This document shows, piece by piece, positions 52,501 to 60,315 of a stretch of 64,000 nt of DNA. The DNA comes from Saprospiraceae bacterium (GTDB lineage Bacteria; Bacteroidota; Bacteroidia; Chitinophagales; Saprospiraceae): assembly GCA_026129545.1 (NCBI GenBank), contig JAHCHX010000001.1, positions 867,501-931,500 of the forward strand. The letters are read 5' to 3'. The notes under the pieces are model-generated. The model was not told the origin of the DNA. It ran no database searches and saw nothing but the letters and a program-made list of their open reading frames with translations. A program made the translations under genes and the position numbers. How positions within the stretch are numbered: position 1 is the stretch's first letter; the number at the start of each line of letters is the position of its first letter.

Positions 52501-54384
52501 ATCGCGCCCGTAGAGCAGGTGCGTATGTTTTTCGATGTCCACATTTTTGAACGAAAAACGGCCCTCCAAGTCGGTCGTCGCGCTGGGGCCTTTGGGATAA
52601 AGGGAGATTTTTGCCTGCGCGAGCGGCTTGCCATTTTTGCGAAACAACTGACCTTCTACCACCGTGCGCTCGCCCGGCTGTTGGTATGCAACGGGCTGGG
52701 CCTCCTGAATTTCCTTCCAATCAAAACGTCGCCAGCCCTGTGTCATCAGCAGGTAATCGAGCGCCTGTTCGGACTTGGGTTCGGCGGGGTCGAAATAGAA
52801 ATTCGGCTCCTCGATGTTGCCTTTCACGTCTTGTTCGAGTAGGAGGCTGGCGAGCAGATGGCCCTGTTTATCGTTGGCGAAAGTGAGTTGGTTTTCGTCG
52901 GCGACGGCGAGGGAGAATTTGCCCTGCACGGGTCGCCCGGCATGGTCTGCCACGCGGATTTTCATCTTTACCTGTTCGCGGGGGAGGTATTTTTCCTTGT
53001 CGGGTCGGAGTTCGATTTTCAGCCCCCGGTCGCGGTTCACAAAAGCGAGGCGTTCGGCTTGTTCGGTTTTGTTTTGGTCAAACAAAGTAAAACGCGCGAT
53101 GCCGACGGGCAGGTCTTTTGTGGGTACGACGACCTTTCCAGCCGTCGCCTTTGCGAGGTTTATTTCTTTGAAAAAGAACAATTTGTCCTGACTTTGGCCG
53201 ACCAAATAGACCTTGCCGGGCTGGTTGGCGGCGACTTCAAAGGTCAGGCTCTGGGCGTTGCGCTCCTGAAGGCGCAGGGCGTATCCCGTGGTTTGAATTT
53301 CGGGCAATGCAAAAGTTTTTTCCGAAGAAAAAGGTTTGGTCAGTCGTGCTTCGTAATGCTCGCCGGGCTGCGGCACGAAGTCGAACGCGCCCATGCCGTC
53401 GTGGTAACTGCTAAACGCGGCAACTTGCTCGCCCCGGCTGTTCAGCACCGCGCCTTCCACGTCGGCGGGTTTGCCAAATTCGTTGGTGGCCTTGAATGCC
53501 ATGCGGCACGGCAGGCTGGCGATGGCGTCGCCGCCTTCGGGGAAAAATTGGAGGTCAATTTTGTTCAGCACGAGCGGAATCGCCCGTGAGATGGCCTCCG
53601 TTTGGCCGCCGTGTTCGATTTGGATATTGAGCAAACCGTCGGCAGTTTCTATGTTGGACGGCAACTGAAAACGGACGTAGGCACGGCCATTCGCGTCGGT
53701 CAGGGCATCTCCGTCGGTGAATTGTTGCCCGCCGACAGCGGCGGTGAAACGCAACTTCTGGTTGGCAAGTGGCTTATTGTCAAGGCTGTGCGCGTCGAAT
53801 CGGGCAATCGCCACGTCGCCGGGGCCGAAGGCTTTTCGCTCGAATTCGAGTTTGAGGTTTAGGTTGGGCAGCACCACTTTTTGGAGGGTGACGCTGCGCT
53901 CGAACACCTCGCTCGTGTTTTGCATCCAACGGGTGTAGGCCTTGATTTTGTAGAGGCCACCGGGCAGGTCTTTTGAAAATTCAAAATCGCCTGCCGTCGT
54001 GCCGTCGAAGGCGAGGTAGGTTTTTTTCTGCAAAACGGCGCCGCGTGGGTCGAGCAGTTCGACGTGCAGAATCTGACTTTGCAAGGAGGGCATGAGGTCG
54101 CCTGCGTTGCGGATGTAGGCGCCGAACCAGATGGTTTCTCCGGGTTGATACAGGGTGCGGTCGAGGTGGAGGTAGAGTTTTTCGGGGGCGGTTTCTTTCT
54201 GGCGGCGCTCAAGGTTGGCTTTCAAGTCTTTGAAAACGAGCGAGTCGCCAAAGACGAAGGGTTGGCGCTGTGCGTCAGAAATGGCGAATAATGTGAGCGG
54301 AAGATTTGGCTGGGTGCGGTAGTCCGCAGGGGATAGGCTTGCTGAAAGCAGCGCCAAAAGTAGCATCGTGATTGGGTGTAGCAT
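49534..54384 (-). CDS. Alpha-2-macroglobulin family protein with CarboxypepD_reg and plug-like insert
   Basis: 1616 residues, signal peptide LLLALLSASLSPADY. N-terminal macroglobulin domains (KLYLHLDRTLYQPGETIWFG, HVELLDPRGAVL); at about 667-720 a carboxypeptidase-regulatory-like domain (ILDDTGEPLIGATVKVLKGN, DPGIYDVEISFTGYATRKA), then a TonB-plug-like stretch at 735-815 (ALTSEQIRNLPTQKTNAIVA, DATEYYIDGVRV). The thioester site is PSGCFEQ (Cys1149), followed by the alpha/alpha complement-like domain. Such proteins may trap proteases in the periplasm. The usual partner pbpC is absent. The first ATG at 54384 gives a signal peptide and is kept. Confidence 0.87.
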   Translation of the reverse strand: MLHPITMLLLALLSASLSPADYRTQPNLPLTLFAISDAQRQPFVFGDSLVFKDLKANLERRQKETAPEKLYLHLDRTLYQPGETIWFGAYIRNAGDLMPSLQSQILHVELLDPRGAVLQKKTYLAFDGTTAGDFEFSKDLPGGLYKIKAYTRWMQNTSEVFERSVTLQKVVLPNLNLKLEFERKAFGPGDVAIARFDAHSLDNKPLANQKLRFTAAVGGQQFTDGDALTDANGRAYVRFQLPSNIETADGLLNIQIEHGGQTEAISRAIPLVLNKIDLQFFPEGGDAIASLPCRMAFKATNEFGKPADVEGAVLNSRGEQVAAFSSYHDGMGAFDFVPQPGEHYEARLTKPFSSEKTFALPEIQTTGYALRLQERNAQSLTFEVAANQPGKVYLVGQSQDKLFFFKEINLAKATAGKVVVPTKDLPVGIARFTLFDQNKTEQAERLAFVNRDRGLKIELRPDKEKYLPREQVKMKIRVADHAGRPVQGKFSLAVADENQLTFANDKQGHLLASLLLEQDVKGNIEEPNFYFDPAEPKSEQALDYLLMTQGWRRFDWKEIQEAQPVAYQQPGERTVVEGQLFRKNGKPLAQAKISLYPKGPSATTDLEGRFSFKNVDIEKHTHLLYGRDVYYPLYEYGSNYALSEKGGRHVAPPTIRHLPNTSANAFLQGKILDDTGEPLIGATVKVLKGNELVRGTITDYDGNYRVKPLDPGIYDVEISFTGYATRKATGVKILKGTFTVLDDVMSNGSLLSEVNVVSYSVPLIEQDKTMPASALTSEQIRNLPTQKTNAIVATSAGAKPKARDDIKIKSSRSDATEYYIDGVRVTGAPPPALDDEMKIMRGGTPADMAGEAPMNEVTVTNFKIPLTEPDKTASGQAFSSSQLQPRSYASRSTWAKEEKPSSMGRYRNQTFSRARTFYAPKYESQKQPAQRSDFRSTLYWNPNIQTDKKGEAEVEFFTSDAITNFRATLEGIGEMGQPGRTEQKFFVQKPLSIAVKVPASVISGDILKLQIAISNKTNYAAGGHLNIAVPEHFSPKNEIQANAQLAPGETKTITAEYVIGLQKTENQSVSIKFSADENVLDAFETTVRTLDRGFPVKQIASGNAAQNAFNIRLHEPVEGTVSATLTAYPNALEDVLKGMERMLRQPSGCFEQVSSSNYPNLLVLDLLRQTGTAKPEVESRAMTLLEDGYKKLTAYECKSGGFDWYGRDPAHEGLTAYGILEFTDMAKVFAVDKKMIDRTVTWLASRRDGKGSWQVNPQSLHGWKKDGVLDAYIAWAVAEAGYGTQFAAEIEHARQQTEKSGDPYQLALLANALLAAKDKQGKVLLTQLLDKQAADGSWAGTSHSVFHAYGNCFQIETTALATLALMKSGEKNTALQKAIDYLIKSKTEYGYGSTQSTVLALKALVEYAKIGNQSAADGTIVVQVDGRRVAEQPYSTRDAKRLEIKNLEQFFTSSNPRVEVFFENSKAAIPFDLEIKYASRQPRNAKDCPISFQTNLGQNIAKIGETVRLTASLKNESAQPQASPMLVLGIPAGLTLQPWQLKKIVDEKQCDFYELWDGFAVFHFEKIGANETRTLHLDLRADVAGTFEAPASQAFLYYTNDQRVWSKPERVVVNAQ

Positions 54385-54441
54385 AAAGAGGAAGATTTTT
54401 CAGGTCAGATGCGAGCCGAGAATAAAATTGCACAAATTACC

Positions 54442-54541
54442 CCTTGATTTGTTAGGATTTGTGAGATGACCATGATTGATGCCCCCGATTTTGAACAGAT
54501 TGCGCTTTTGGCCATGCTCAGAACTTGACGGCGCGAGGTAT
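54442..54541 (+). repeat. 100-bp interspersed repeat, copy C
   Basis: CCTTGATTTGTTAGGATTTG to GACGGCGCGAGGTAT, same length as copy A, about four fifths of positions equal by eye. Lies 57 bases upstream of the A2M start. Confidence 0.8.
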
Positions 54542-54621
54542 ATTTTCCGAAAAATAGTTCGGGTGTGCGGAGTACTGCCCGATCAGGGTGAATGCGCCGC
54601 TTGGGTGGGCGGAAGGCACAT

Positions 54622-54658
54622 AAAAAAAACGAGCCACTCCGCAGTTTGGAGTGGCTCG
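54622..54658 (-). terminator. Rho-independent terminator on the minus strand
   Basis: A perfect 11-bp stem CGAGCCACTCC/GGAGTGGCTCG with 7-base loop (54630-54658); on the minus strand eight T follow (54629-54622). It lies 186 bases past the rlpA-like stop, so it ends that transcript or a separate small RNA. Confidence 0.8.
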
Positions 54659-54665
54659 TGGTAAT

Positions 54666-54726
54666 TGGTTTTGGCGAAGGGTGTCATCACTCGCCAAACC
54701 ACTTTTGATAGTCAACGCAAAGTGGT
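54666..54726. promoter_or_regulatory. Two mutually exclusive hairpins
   Basis: TGGTTTTGGCGA (54666-54677) can pair with TCGCCAAACCA (54691-54701); the second arm overlaps ACCACTTT (54698-54705), which can pair instead with AAAGTGGT (54719-54726). An attenuator- or switch-like layout; function unknown. Confidence 0.4.
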
Positions 54727-54843
54727 TTTGAACGGACGGCGCTCGCAATCCTTCGAAAATCACACAAATCAATCAAGGAAACCCCTGCCTTGCCAACGGG
54801 CAGGTTCAAATCCTCTTTAATCTGGGTAGAAATCGCTGGCTTT

Positions 54844-55710
54844 CTATAGCAAGCTCAAATCCACCACGATTGTCTTTTTGTACTTTTGACTGATGGTTTT
54901 TTGCGCGGCATCGGCGGATTTTTTATCAGCGAAAGGCCCTACGATGGCTTTGTAGGTTGGGTTATTCATCTCGTCGCGCTTCACATTCACTAACACCTTG
55001 CCGGGGTATTTTGCTTGCAATTCTCTGACGAAAGGCAACACGCCGTTGGCATCGCTGAGGGATACGATTTGGACACCGAAGCCCTTTTTTTGCGACTCCG
55101 CAATGTCCACCTTGAAAAGGTTGGAACTTGGTGCCACCTTCGCGGTCGGCGCGGCGTTCGTCTTAGTCGCCACTGAGTTGGAATGAGTGACGGGTGTGTC
55201 ATTTGTTTGAGTGTTGGCGAATTGTGCGCGAGAAGCCGTATTGGCATTTACCCCTTTTGCTATTTGGTTGGGTTCTAGGGTGCGGAACGCTTCTGCTTCC
55301 AATTGGGCATCGTTGGTGAGGGCAGATTGGGCGGTCTCTACCACCTCGATTTTCACGCGGACGGAGCCTGCTTTTATCATGTCGAGTTCTTTGGCAGCGG
55401 CCATTGACACATCCACGATGTAGCCTTCCACAAATGGCCCCCGGTCGTTGACGCGCACCACGACGGATTTTTTGTTGTCGAGTCGGGTGACGCGAATTTT
55501 TGTGCCAAAGGCCATAGTTTTGTGCGAACAGGTGAGCGCGTCTTTGTTGTACTTTTCGCCACTAGCAGTGGGCCGCCCTTGAAATGAGTCAGCGTAATAG
55601 CCGCATTTCCCGATTTCGGTTTTGTTTTTCTGAGCGAGAGAGGGGAGAGGGGCTGCAATCAAGGCGAGGACACAGAGGCAGGAGATGGCAAATAAGGTTT
55701 GGCGCATCAT
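54844..55710 (-). CDS. RlpA-like septal ring lytic transglycosylase with SPOR domain
   Basis: 288 residues from ATG 55710 (a second ATG is 3 bases on); signal peptide ends APLPSLAQ. Double-psi beta-barrel at about 30-120: CGYYADSFQGRPTASGEKYN, FGTKIRVTRLDNKKSVVVRV, NDRGPFVEGYIVDVSMAAAK, with the conserved Asp in VNDRGP. A Thr/Asn/Ala-rich linker (140-205) leads to a SPOR domain (FGVQIVSLSDANGVLPFVRE, VNVKRDEMNNPTYKAIVGPF) that binds denuded peptidoglycan at division sites. No lipobox, unlike E. coli RlpA. It diverges from the hydroxyacid-oxidase operon. Confidence 0.9.
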   Translation of the reverse strand: MMRQTLFAISCLCVLALIAAPLPSLAQKNKTEIGKCGYYADSFQGRPTASGEKYNKDALTCSHKTMAFGTKIRVTRLDNKKSVVVRVNDRGPFVEGYIVDVSMAAAKELDMIKAGSVRVKIEVVETAQSALTNDAQLEAEAFRTLEPNQIAKGVNANTASRAQFANTQTNDTPVTHSNSVATKTNAAPTAKVAPSSNLFKVDIAESQKKGFGVQIVSLSDANGVLPFVRELQAKYPGKVLVNVKRDEMNNPTYKAIVGPFADKKSADAAQKTISQKYKKTIVVDLSLL

Positions 55711-55844
55711 AATTCTGAAGTTTAAAATGTTATTCGTTGTTGTCTGTTGATGCTCGTTAGAACGCCGACTTCTTGATTTTTTGTCAAATTGATGCCGACA
55801 TTTTTCAAACATACTGAAAATCAGCCCAAAGCAACTTCCTTTTT

Positions 55845-57113
55845 ATGAAAAAAACAAATGCGCTCGAACGCCAACGCGCTGTGTACATCGGTGGGGCGGC
55901 AGGTGTGCGGCAGGTGATTCCGTTCGATGGTGCCGCGCTGGAGCTCCGTGCCAAGGAGAAAATGAGCGCCGAAGCCTTTGCTTATATCGCGGGCGGCGCA
56001 GGGTTGGAGCGGACGATGGCTGCCAATTTGAGCGGCTTCGACCGTTGGCGCATCGTGCCTCGGATGTTGCGCAATGTGGAAGAACGCGACGCTTCCACTG
56101 ATTTTTTTGGGAAAAAAATCCCCGCCCCGTTTTTCCTCGCACCGATAGGCGTGCTCGAAATGGCTCATCCTGAGGCTGATTTGGCGGTGGCGAAAGCTGC
56201 CGGCGCGTTCGGTGTTCCTTACATTTTTTCCAATCAAGCCTCCGTGTCGATGGAACAGTGCGCGGCTGCTATGGGCGATGCGCCGCATCTTTTCCAACTT
56301 TATTGGAGCCGCTCCAATGATTTGGTAGCCAGTTTTTTGCGTCGTGCGGAGGCTTGTGGTTGCTCTGCCGTTGTGGTCACGCTCGACACGACCATGCTCG
56401 GTTGGCGAACTCGCGACCTCGACTTGGCCACCTTGCCTTTTTTGAAAGGCATGGGCATCGCGCAGTACACTTCCGACCCGGTGTTCCAACGCCTGCTCGA
56501 CGAGCCTGACCCCACGCCGCGCCCCAAAACGAAGGTGACTTGGGACGCGATTCGGACACTGCTGGCCTCTTCTCGCCGCTATCCGGGCGGTTTTTGGGAC
56601 AACCTGCGCAGCGGGCGCGGGTTGGCGGCGGTGCGCAAGTTCACGCAGATTTATTCGCGCCCCAACATCACTTGGAGCGACCTGCCTTTCCTGCGCGAAC
56701 ACACTCAACTGCCCATTGTGCTAAAAGGCATCCTCCACCCCGATGATGCCAAAAAGGCATTGGACTATGGCGCGGATGGCATCTATGTGTCCAACCACGG
56801 CGGGCGGCAGGTGGATGGCTCGATTGGGGCCATCGAGGCATTGCCCAATGTATTGGAAGCCGTGCGTGGCAAGGTGCCGGTGCTGTTCGACAGCGGTATA
56901 CGCGGCGGTGCGGATGCTTTCAAGGCGCTGGCGCTCGGCGCGACGGCGGTGGGCATTGGTCGTCCTTATTGCTATGCGCTGGCGGTGAACGGTCAGGCAG
57001 GCGTGGAGGAGTTGCTCGACAATTGGTTTTCGGATTTTGAACTCACTATGGGGCTGGCTGGCTGCAAAAACGTGGCGGAGGTACAGGCGGCAGGCACGGT
57101 GCAAGCAGTTTGA
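55845..57113 (+). CDS. FMN-dependent alpha-hydroxyacid oxidase (lactate 2-monooxygenase-like)
   Basis: 422 residues. TIM-barrel flavoenzyme oxidising (S)-2-hydroxyacids such as lactate. Visible sites: FDRWRIVPRMLR, PFFLAPIGVLEMAHPEADLA, FQLYWSRSNDLV, TLDTTMLGWRTRDLD, and catalytic His with Arg in SNHGGRQVDGS near 317, then DSGIRGGADAFKALALGATA with GIGRPY. The RTRDLD and LPFLKG insert resemble lactate 2-monooxygenase. It begins a three-gene operon; the kinase starts 7 bases after its stop. Confidence 0.88.
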   Translation: MKKTNALERQRAVYIGGAAGVRQVIPFDGAALELRAKEKMSAEAFAYIAGGAGLERTMAANLSGFDRWRIVPRMLRNVEERDASTDFFGKKIPAPFFLAPIGVLEMAHPEADLAVAKAAGAFGVPYIFSNQASVSMEQCAAAMGDAPHLFQLYWSRSNDLVASFLRRAEACGCSAVVVTLDTTMLGWRTRDLDLATLPFLKGMGIAQYTSDPVFQRLLDEPDPTPRPKTKVTWDAIRTLLASSRRYPGGFWDNLRSGRGLAAVRKFTQIYSRPNITWSDLPFLREHTQLPIVLKGILHPDDAKKALDYGADGIYVSNHGGRQVDGSIGAIEALPNVLEAVRGKVPVLFDSGIRGGADAFKALALGATAVGIGRPYCYALAVNGQAGVEELLDNWFSDFELTMGLAGCKNVAEVQAAGTVQAV

Positions 57114-57120
57114 CGGAGGT

Positions 57121-58425
57121 ATGCACATCGTTATTTTCGACATAGGCAAGACCAACAAAAAATGCTTCGTGTTCGACGAGGACTATCGCATTGTCTTTGA
57201 AAAGAGCGAGCAATTGCCCGAAACAGTTGACGAGGATGGCGTTCCTTGCGAGGACGTGGTGTTGCTCTCCGACTGGGTCTGGAACACGTTTTTGACTCTC
57301 CTCGAAGACGAGCGTTTCGTGGTTTCGGGCGTGAATGTCACGACCTATGGCGCGAGCCTCGTCTATTTGTCTCATAAAGCCGCACAGGGGCCGTTGGAAC
57401 GTCACACTGGGATAGAGTTGCCGCTCTACAATTATTTGAAACCTTTTCCCGAAAACTTGAAAACACGGTTTTTTGAAAAACACGGCGGCGAGGAAAAAAT
57501 ATCGCTCGAAACGGCTTCTCCCACGCTGGGCAGTCTCAATTCCGGCCTTCAACTCTACCGTTTGAAACATCAAAAACCGGATGACTTTCAAAAAGTCAAA
57601 TATGCCCTGCACCTTCCTCAATACGTCGCGTCGCTGATTTCCAACGAGTATTTTTCAGACATCACGAGCATCGGTTGCCACACGATGCTTTGGGATTTTC
57701 AAAAGAACGATTACCACGAGTGGGTGAGACGGGAAGGCTTGGATGCGAAATTTCCTCCCCAAAAAGAATCAGACAGCGCCACTTGGGTGCCAATTCCGAT
57801 TTCGGTCGGCGGGGAGTACCACGCTTTTTATGTAGGTGTTGGTCTTCACGATAGCTCTGCGGCACTGATTCCCTACCTCGCCAGTTTTCGGGAACCGTTT
57901 GTGTTGATTTCCACTGGCACTTGGAATATCTCGCTGAATCCGTTCAACGACAACCCTTTGACGTTCGAGGAACTGGCACTGGATTGCCTTTGCTACCTGA
58001 CCTTTCAGGGAAAACCCGTGAAGGCATCGAGGCTTTTTGCCGGCCACGAGCACGAACAGGCGGTGAGACGCATCGCCGCGCAGTTCGGGGTGGCCGGGGA
58101 TTTTTACGAGCGCGTTCGATTTTCCAAGTCAGAGGAGCAAGAAGAATTTTCGGAAAACTATATCGCCTTTATGCGGCAATTGGTTGAAAAACAGGTCTTT
58201 TCCACAAAATTGATTTTGACGGAAAATACCCGAAGGATATTCGTGGACGGAGGTTTTTCCAAAAACGAGATTTTTATGTCGTTGCTCGCTCGGGCATTTC
58301 CCGAAATGGAAGTTTTTGCGGCGGAAGTGCCCCAGGCGACGGCGCTCGGCGCGGCGCTGGCGATTCACCGTTTTTGGAACAAAAAACCACCGCCGCAAAA
58401 CCTGATTGCCCTGAAAAGATATTGA
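57121..58425 (+). CDS. FGGY-family carbohydrate kinase
   Basis: 434 residues from ATG 57121 (MHIVIFDIGKTNKKCFVFDE). ATP-dependent kinase of the rhamnulokinase/fuculokinase group: phosphate loop DIGKTNKK, TTYGASLVYL, GCHTMLWDFQKNDYHEWVR, hinge GLHDSSAALIPYL, ISTGTWNISLNPF, and C-terminal FVDGGFSKNEIFMSLLARAF. The longer frame overlaps the previous gene and is rejected. Between two hydroxyacid oxidases, it may phosphorylate a deoxy-ketose whose breakdown yields lactaldehyde and lactate; this is inference, since no isomerase or aldolase is present. Confidence 0.85.
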   Translation: MHIVIFDIGKTNKKCFVFDEDYRIVFEKSEQLPETVDEDGVPCEDVVLLSDWVWNTFLTLLEDERFVVSGVNVTTYGASLVYLSHKAAQGPLERHTGIELPLYNYLKPFPENLKTRFFEKHGGEEKISLETASPTLGSLNSGLQLYRLKHQKPDDFQKVKYALHLPQYVASLISNEYFSDITSIGCHTMLWDFQKNDYHEWVRREGLDAKFPPQKESDSATWVPIPISVGGEYHAFYVGVGLHDSSAALIPYLASFREPFVLISTGTWNISLNPFNDNPLTFEELALDCLCYLTFQGKPVKASRLFAGHEHEQAVRRIAAQFGVAGDFYERVRFSKSEEQEEFSENYIAFMRQLVEKQVFSTKLILTENTRRIFVDGGFSKNEIFMSLLARAFPEMEVFAAEVPQATALGAALAIHRFWNKKPPPQNLIALKRY

Positions 58426-58444
58426 CCACCCTCTACCCTCTACC

Positions 58445-59590
58445 ATGAACACTTCCTACAACTCAAATTTTCCATCCATCGAAGACCTCCGCAAGCGTGC
58501 GCGACGGCGCATCCCGCGTTTTGCTTTTGAATATCTGGACGGCGGCTGCAACGAGGATGTGAACCTGCACAAAAACACCGCCGAACTACGAGCGGTCGAA
58601 TTGAAGCCGTTTTATTTGAGCAAACACGGGGTCACGGACATGAAGACCGAACTGTTTGGTCAAGTGTATGATGCGCCGTTCGGCATCGCGCCTGTCGGTT
58701 TGCAAGGTTTGATGTGGCCGGGCGCGCCTGAAATTTTGGCGAAATCCGCTTTTGAACACAATATCCCGTTCATTCTCAGCACCGTGACGACGGCGAGCAT
58801 CGAGCGCATTGGTGAGCTGACGGAGGGAAAATTCTGGTACCAACTTTACCACCCCGCTGACAACACGATGCGCGACGACATCCTCGCTCGCGCCGAATCC
58901 GCTGGCTGCCAAGTGCTGGTCATCCTTTGCGACGTGCCCACGTTTGGCTACCGCCCACGCGACATCCGAAACGGCCTCGCTATGCCCCCCAAAATGACTA
59001 TGCGCAATGTGTTGCAGATATTGGGAAAACCGCATTGGGCCATCCGAACCCTCCTGCACGGCCAGCCGCATTTTGCCACCATGAAAAAATATATGCCCAA
59101 GGGTCTCGACATCAAACAATTGGGGCTGTATATGAATCAGACTTTTTCTGGCCGACTCAACGAGGAAAAAATCGCCCCCATCCGCGACCGCTGGAAAGGA
59201 AAACTCGTCTTGAAAGGCGTGGCGAGCGAGCAGGACACCGAAATGGCCATCAAATTAGGACTCGACGGCATCATCGTGTCGAATCACGGCGGCAGGCAAC
59301 TGGACGCGGGACAATCAACCATAAAATCTCTTGCGGACATTACACCCAAGTATGCGGGGCGGATTAAAATCATGATGGATAGCGGATTGCGCAGTGGCCC
59401 CGACATAGCGCGGGCTTTGGCAAGTGGTGCGGAGTTTGCGTTTTTGGGCAGAGCGTTCATGTACGGCGTGGTGGCGTTGGGGGAAAAAGGCGGGCAGCAC
59501 ACCATTTCGATTTTAAAAATCCAACTCAAGCAGGTGATGGAGCAAATCTGTTGCGAGCGTGTGAGCGACCTTCCCAAGCATTTGGTTTGA
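58445..59590 (+). CDS. FMN-dependent alpha-hydroxyacid dehydrogenase (LldD-like)
   Basis: 381 residues. Oxidises L-lactate or a related hydroxyacid to the 2-oxo acid. Sites: RRRIPRFAFEYLDGGCNED, FGIAPVGLQGLMWPGAPEIL, FWYQLYHPADNTM, VLILCDVPTFGYRPRDIRNG, VLKGVASEQDTEMAIKLGLD, catalytic His in SNHGGRQLDAG near 281, and DSGLRSGPDIARALASGAEF. It is a second, different family member after the monooxygenase-like gene, 20 bases after the kinase. Together they probably finish deoxysugar or lactate use. The last gene of the operon. Confidence 0.9.
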   Translation: MNTSYNSNFPSIEDLRKRARRRIPRFAFEYLDGGCNEDVNLHKNTAELRAVELKPFYLSKHGVTDMKTELFGQVYDAPFGIAPVGLQGLMWPGAPEILAKSAFEHNIPFILSTVTTASIERIGELTEGKFWYQLYHPADNTMRDDILARAESAGCQVLVILCDVPTFGYRPRDIRNGLAMPPKMTMRNVLQILGKPHWAIRTLLHGQPHFATMKKYMPKGLDIKQLGLYMNQTFSGRLNEEKIAPIRDRWKGKLVLKGVASEQDTEMAIKLGLDGIIVSNHGGRQLDAGQSTIKSLADITPKYAGRIKIMMDSGLRSGPDIARALASGAEFAFLGRAFMYGVVALGEKGGQHTISILKIQLKQVMEQICCERVSDLPKHLV

Positions 59591-59596
59591 TTTGAT

Positions 59597-59761
59597 AAAA
59601 AAACGCAGAGGCGCAGAGTACCACACTACTGGGCAAATTCGGGAATTTTCAGAAAAGCGTGCCAAACCTTTCTATATGTTTTTTTACACGGCGAACGCTG
59701 CACTCAAAGGAGCGCAAGTTATTGAAAGCCAAAACTCTGTGACTCCGTGTCTCTGTGTTTT
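59597..59761. repeat. Inverted copies of a common GCAGAGGCGCAGAG-type repeat
   Basis: ACGCAGAGGCGCAGAGT (about 59602-59619) and ACTCTGTGACTCCGTGTCTC (about 59734-59753, continuing TGTGT) are imperfect inverted copies of a sequence seen between genes in many bacteria. About 110 bases between them hold nothing recognisable. Confidence 0.5.
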
Positions 59762-59875
59762 CTCATTGCCCGAATTGGGATGACACAGTTTTGTGGACAC
59801 TCTCACATTCCCTGTTTACAACGGGACAAAAATTGTGATTCCTCAAACCTTCAAACCCTCCAACAACTACCCACC

Positions 59876-60301
59876 ATGCAAATACAACTCGCTCGCACCG
59901 ATGCCGACATTCGGAAATGTTGGCCAGTCATGAAACTACTTCGCCCACACTTGGAGGAGGAACGGTTCATCCCTTTGGTGAAAGAAATGCAGTCAGGGGG
60001 CTACGAACTGGCCTTTATCGAAGAAAATGGCATCGCAGCCGCAGCTATCGGCTACCGTCATCTTCAAAAACTCTTCGACGGCAAACAAATCTATGTGGAC
60101 GACCTCACCACCCTTGAAGAGCATCGGGGCAAAGGCCACGCCGGGCGCTTGCTTGAACTTGTTTTTGACCTTGCCAAACAACGCGGCTGCGCTTGTGTCA
60201 CGCTTGATTCCGGCGTGGGTACGCATCGCCAAGATGCCCACAAACTTTACCTTAACAAGGGCTTTTTCATCAGCAGCATGCACTTCACAAAGCGGTTGTA
60301 G
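59876..60301 (+). CDS. GNAT family N-acetyltransferase
   Basis: 141 residues from ATG 59876. Acetyl-CoA-binding motif EHRGKGHAGRLLELV (R/Q-x-x-G-x-G/A), preceded by strand IYVDDLTTLE and followed by CVTLDSGVGTHRQDAHKLYL, NKGFFI. The upstream frame (from 59747) crosses the repeat-rich spacer and is rejected. Substrate unknown. Converges with the PBP4-type gene, 14 bases between stops. Confidence 0.85.
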   Translation: MQIQLARTDADIRKCWPVMKLLRPHLEEERFIPLVKEMQSGGYELAFIEENGIAAAAIGYRHLQKLFDGKQIYVDDLTTLEEHRGKGHAGRLLELVFDLAKQRGCACVTLDSGVGTHRQDAHKLYLNKGFFISSMHFTKRL

Positions 60302-60315
60302 GGTCGTGCAACGGC

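Larger units (their letters stand above)
54385..54843. other. Structured intergenic region
   Basis: 459 bases. Contains repeat copy C, a strong minus-strand terminator, two overlapping alternative stems near 54666-54726 and a CCTGCC/GGCAGG hairpin near 54783. A T-loop-like GGTTCAAATCC occurs but no tRNA fold. No ORF. Confidence 0.6.

Noticed and set aside
54735..54785. Extra copy of the 100-bp repeat (CCTTGATTGATTTGTG on the minus strand)
   Set aside because: Only the first dozen bases resemble the repeat; the rest does not align.
54770..54830. tRNA-like T-loop GGTTCAAATCC
   Set aside because: The 5-bp T-stem does not pair fully and no matching acceptor or anticodon arm can be built around it.
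59747..59875. N-terminal extension of the GNAT gene
   Set aside because: It reads through the inverted repeat and spacer; the family start is at 59876.
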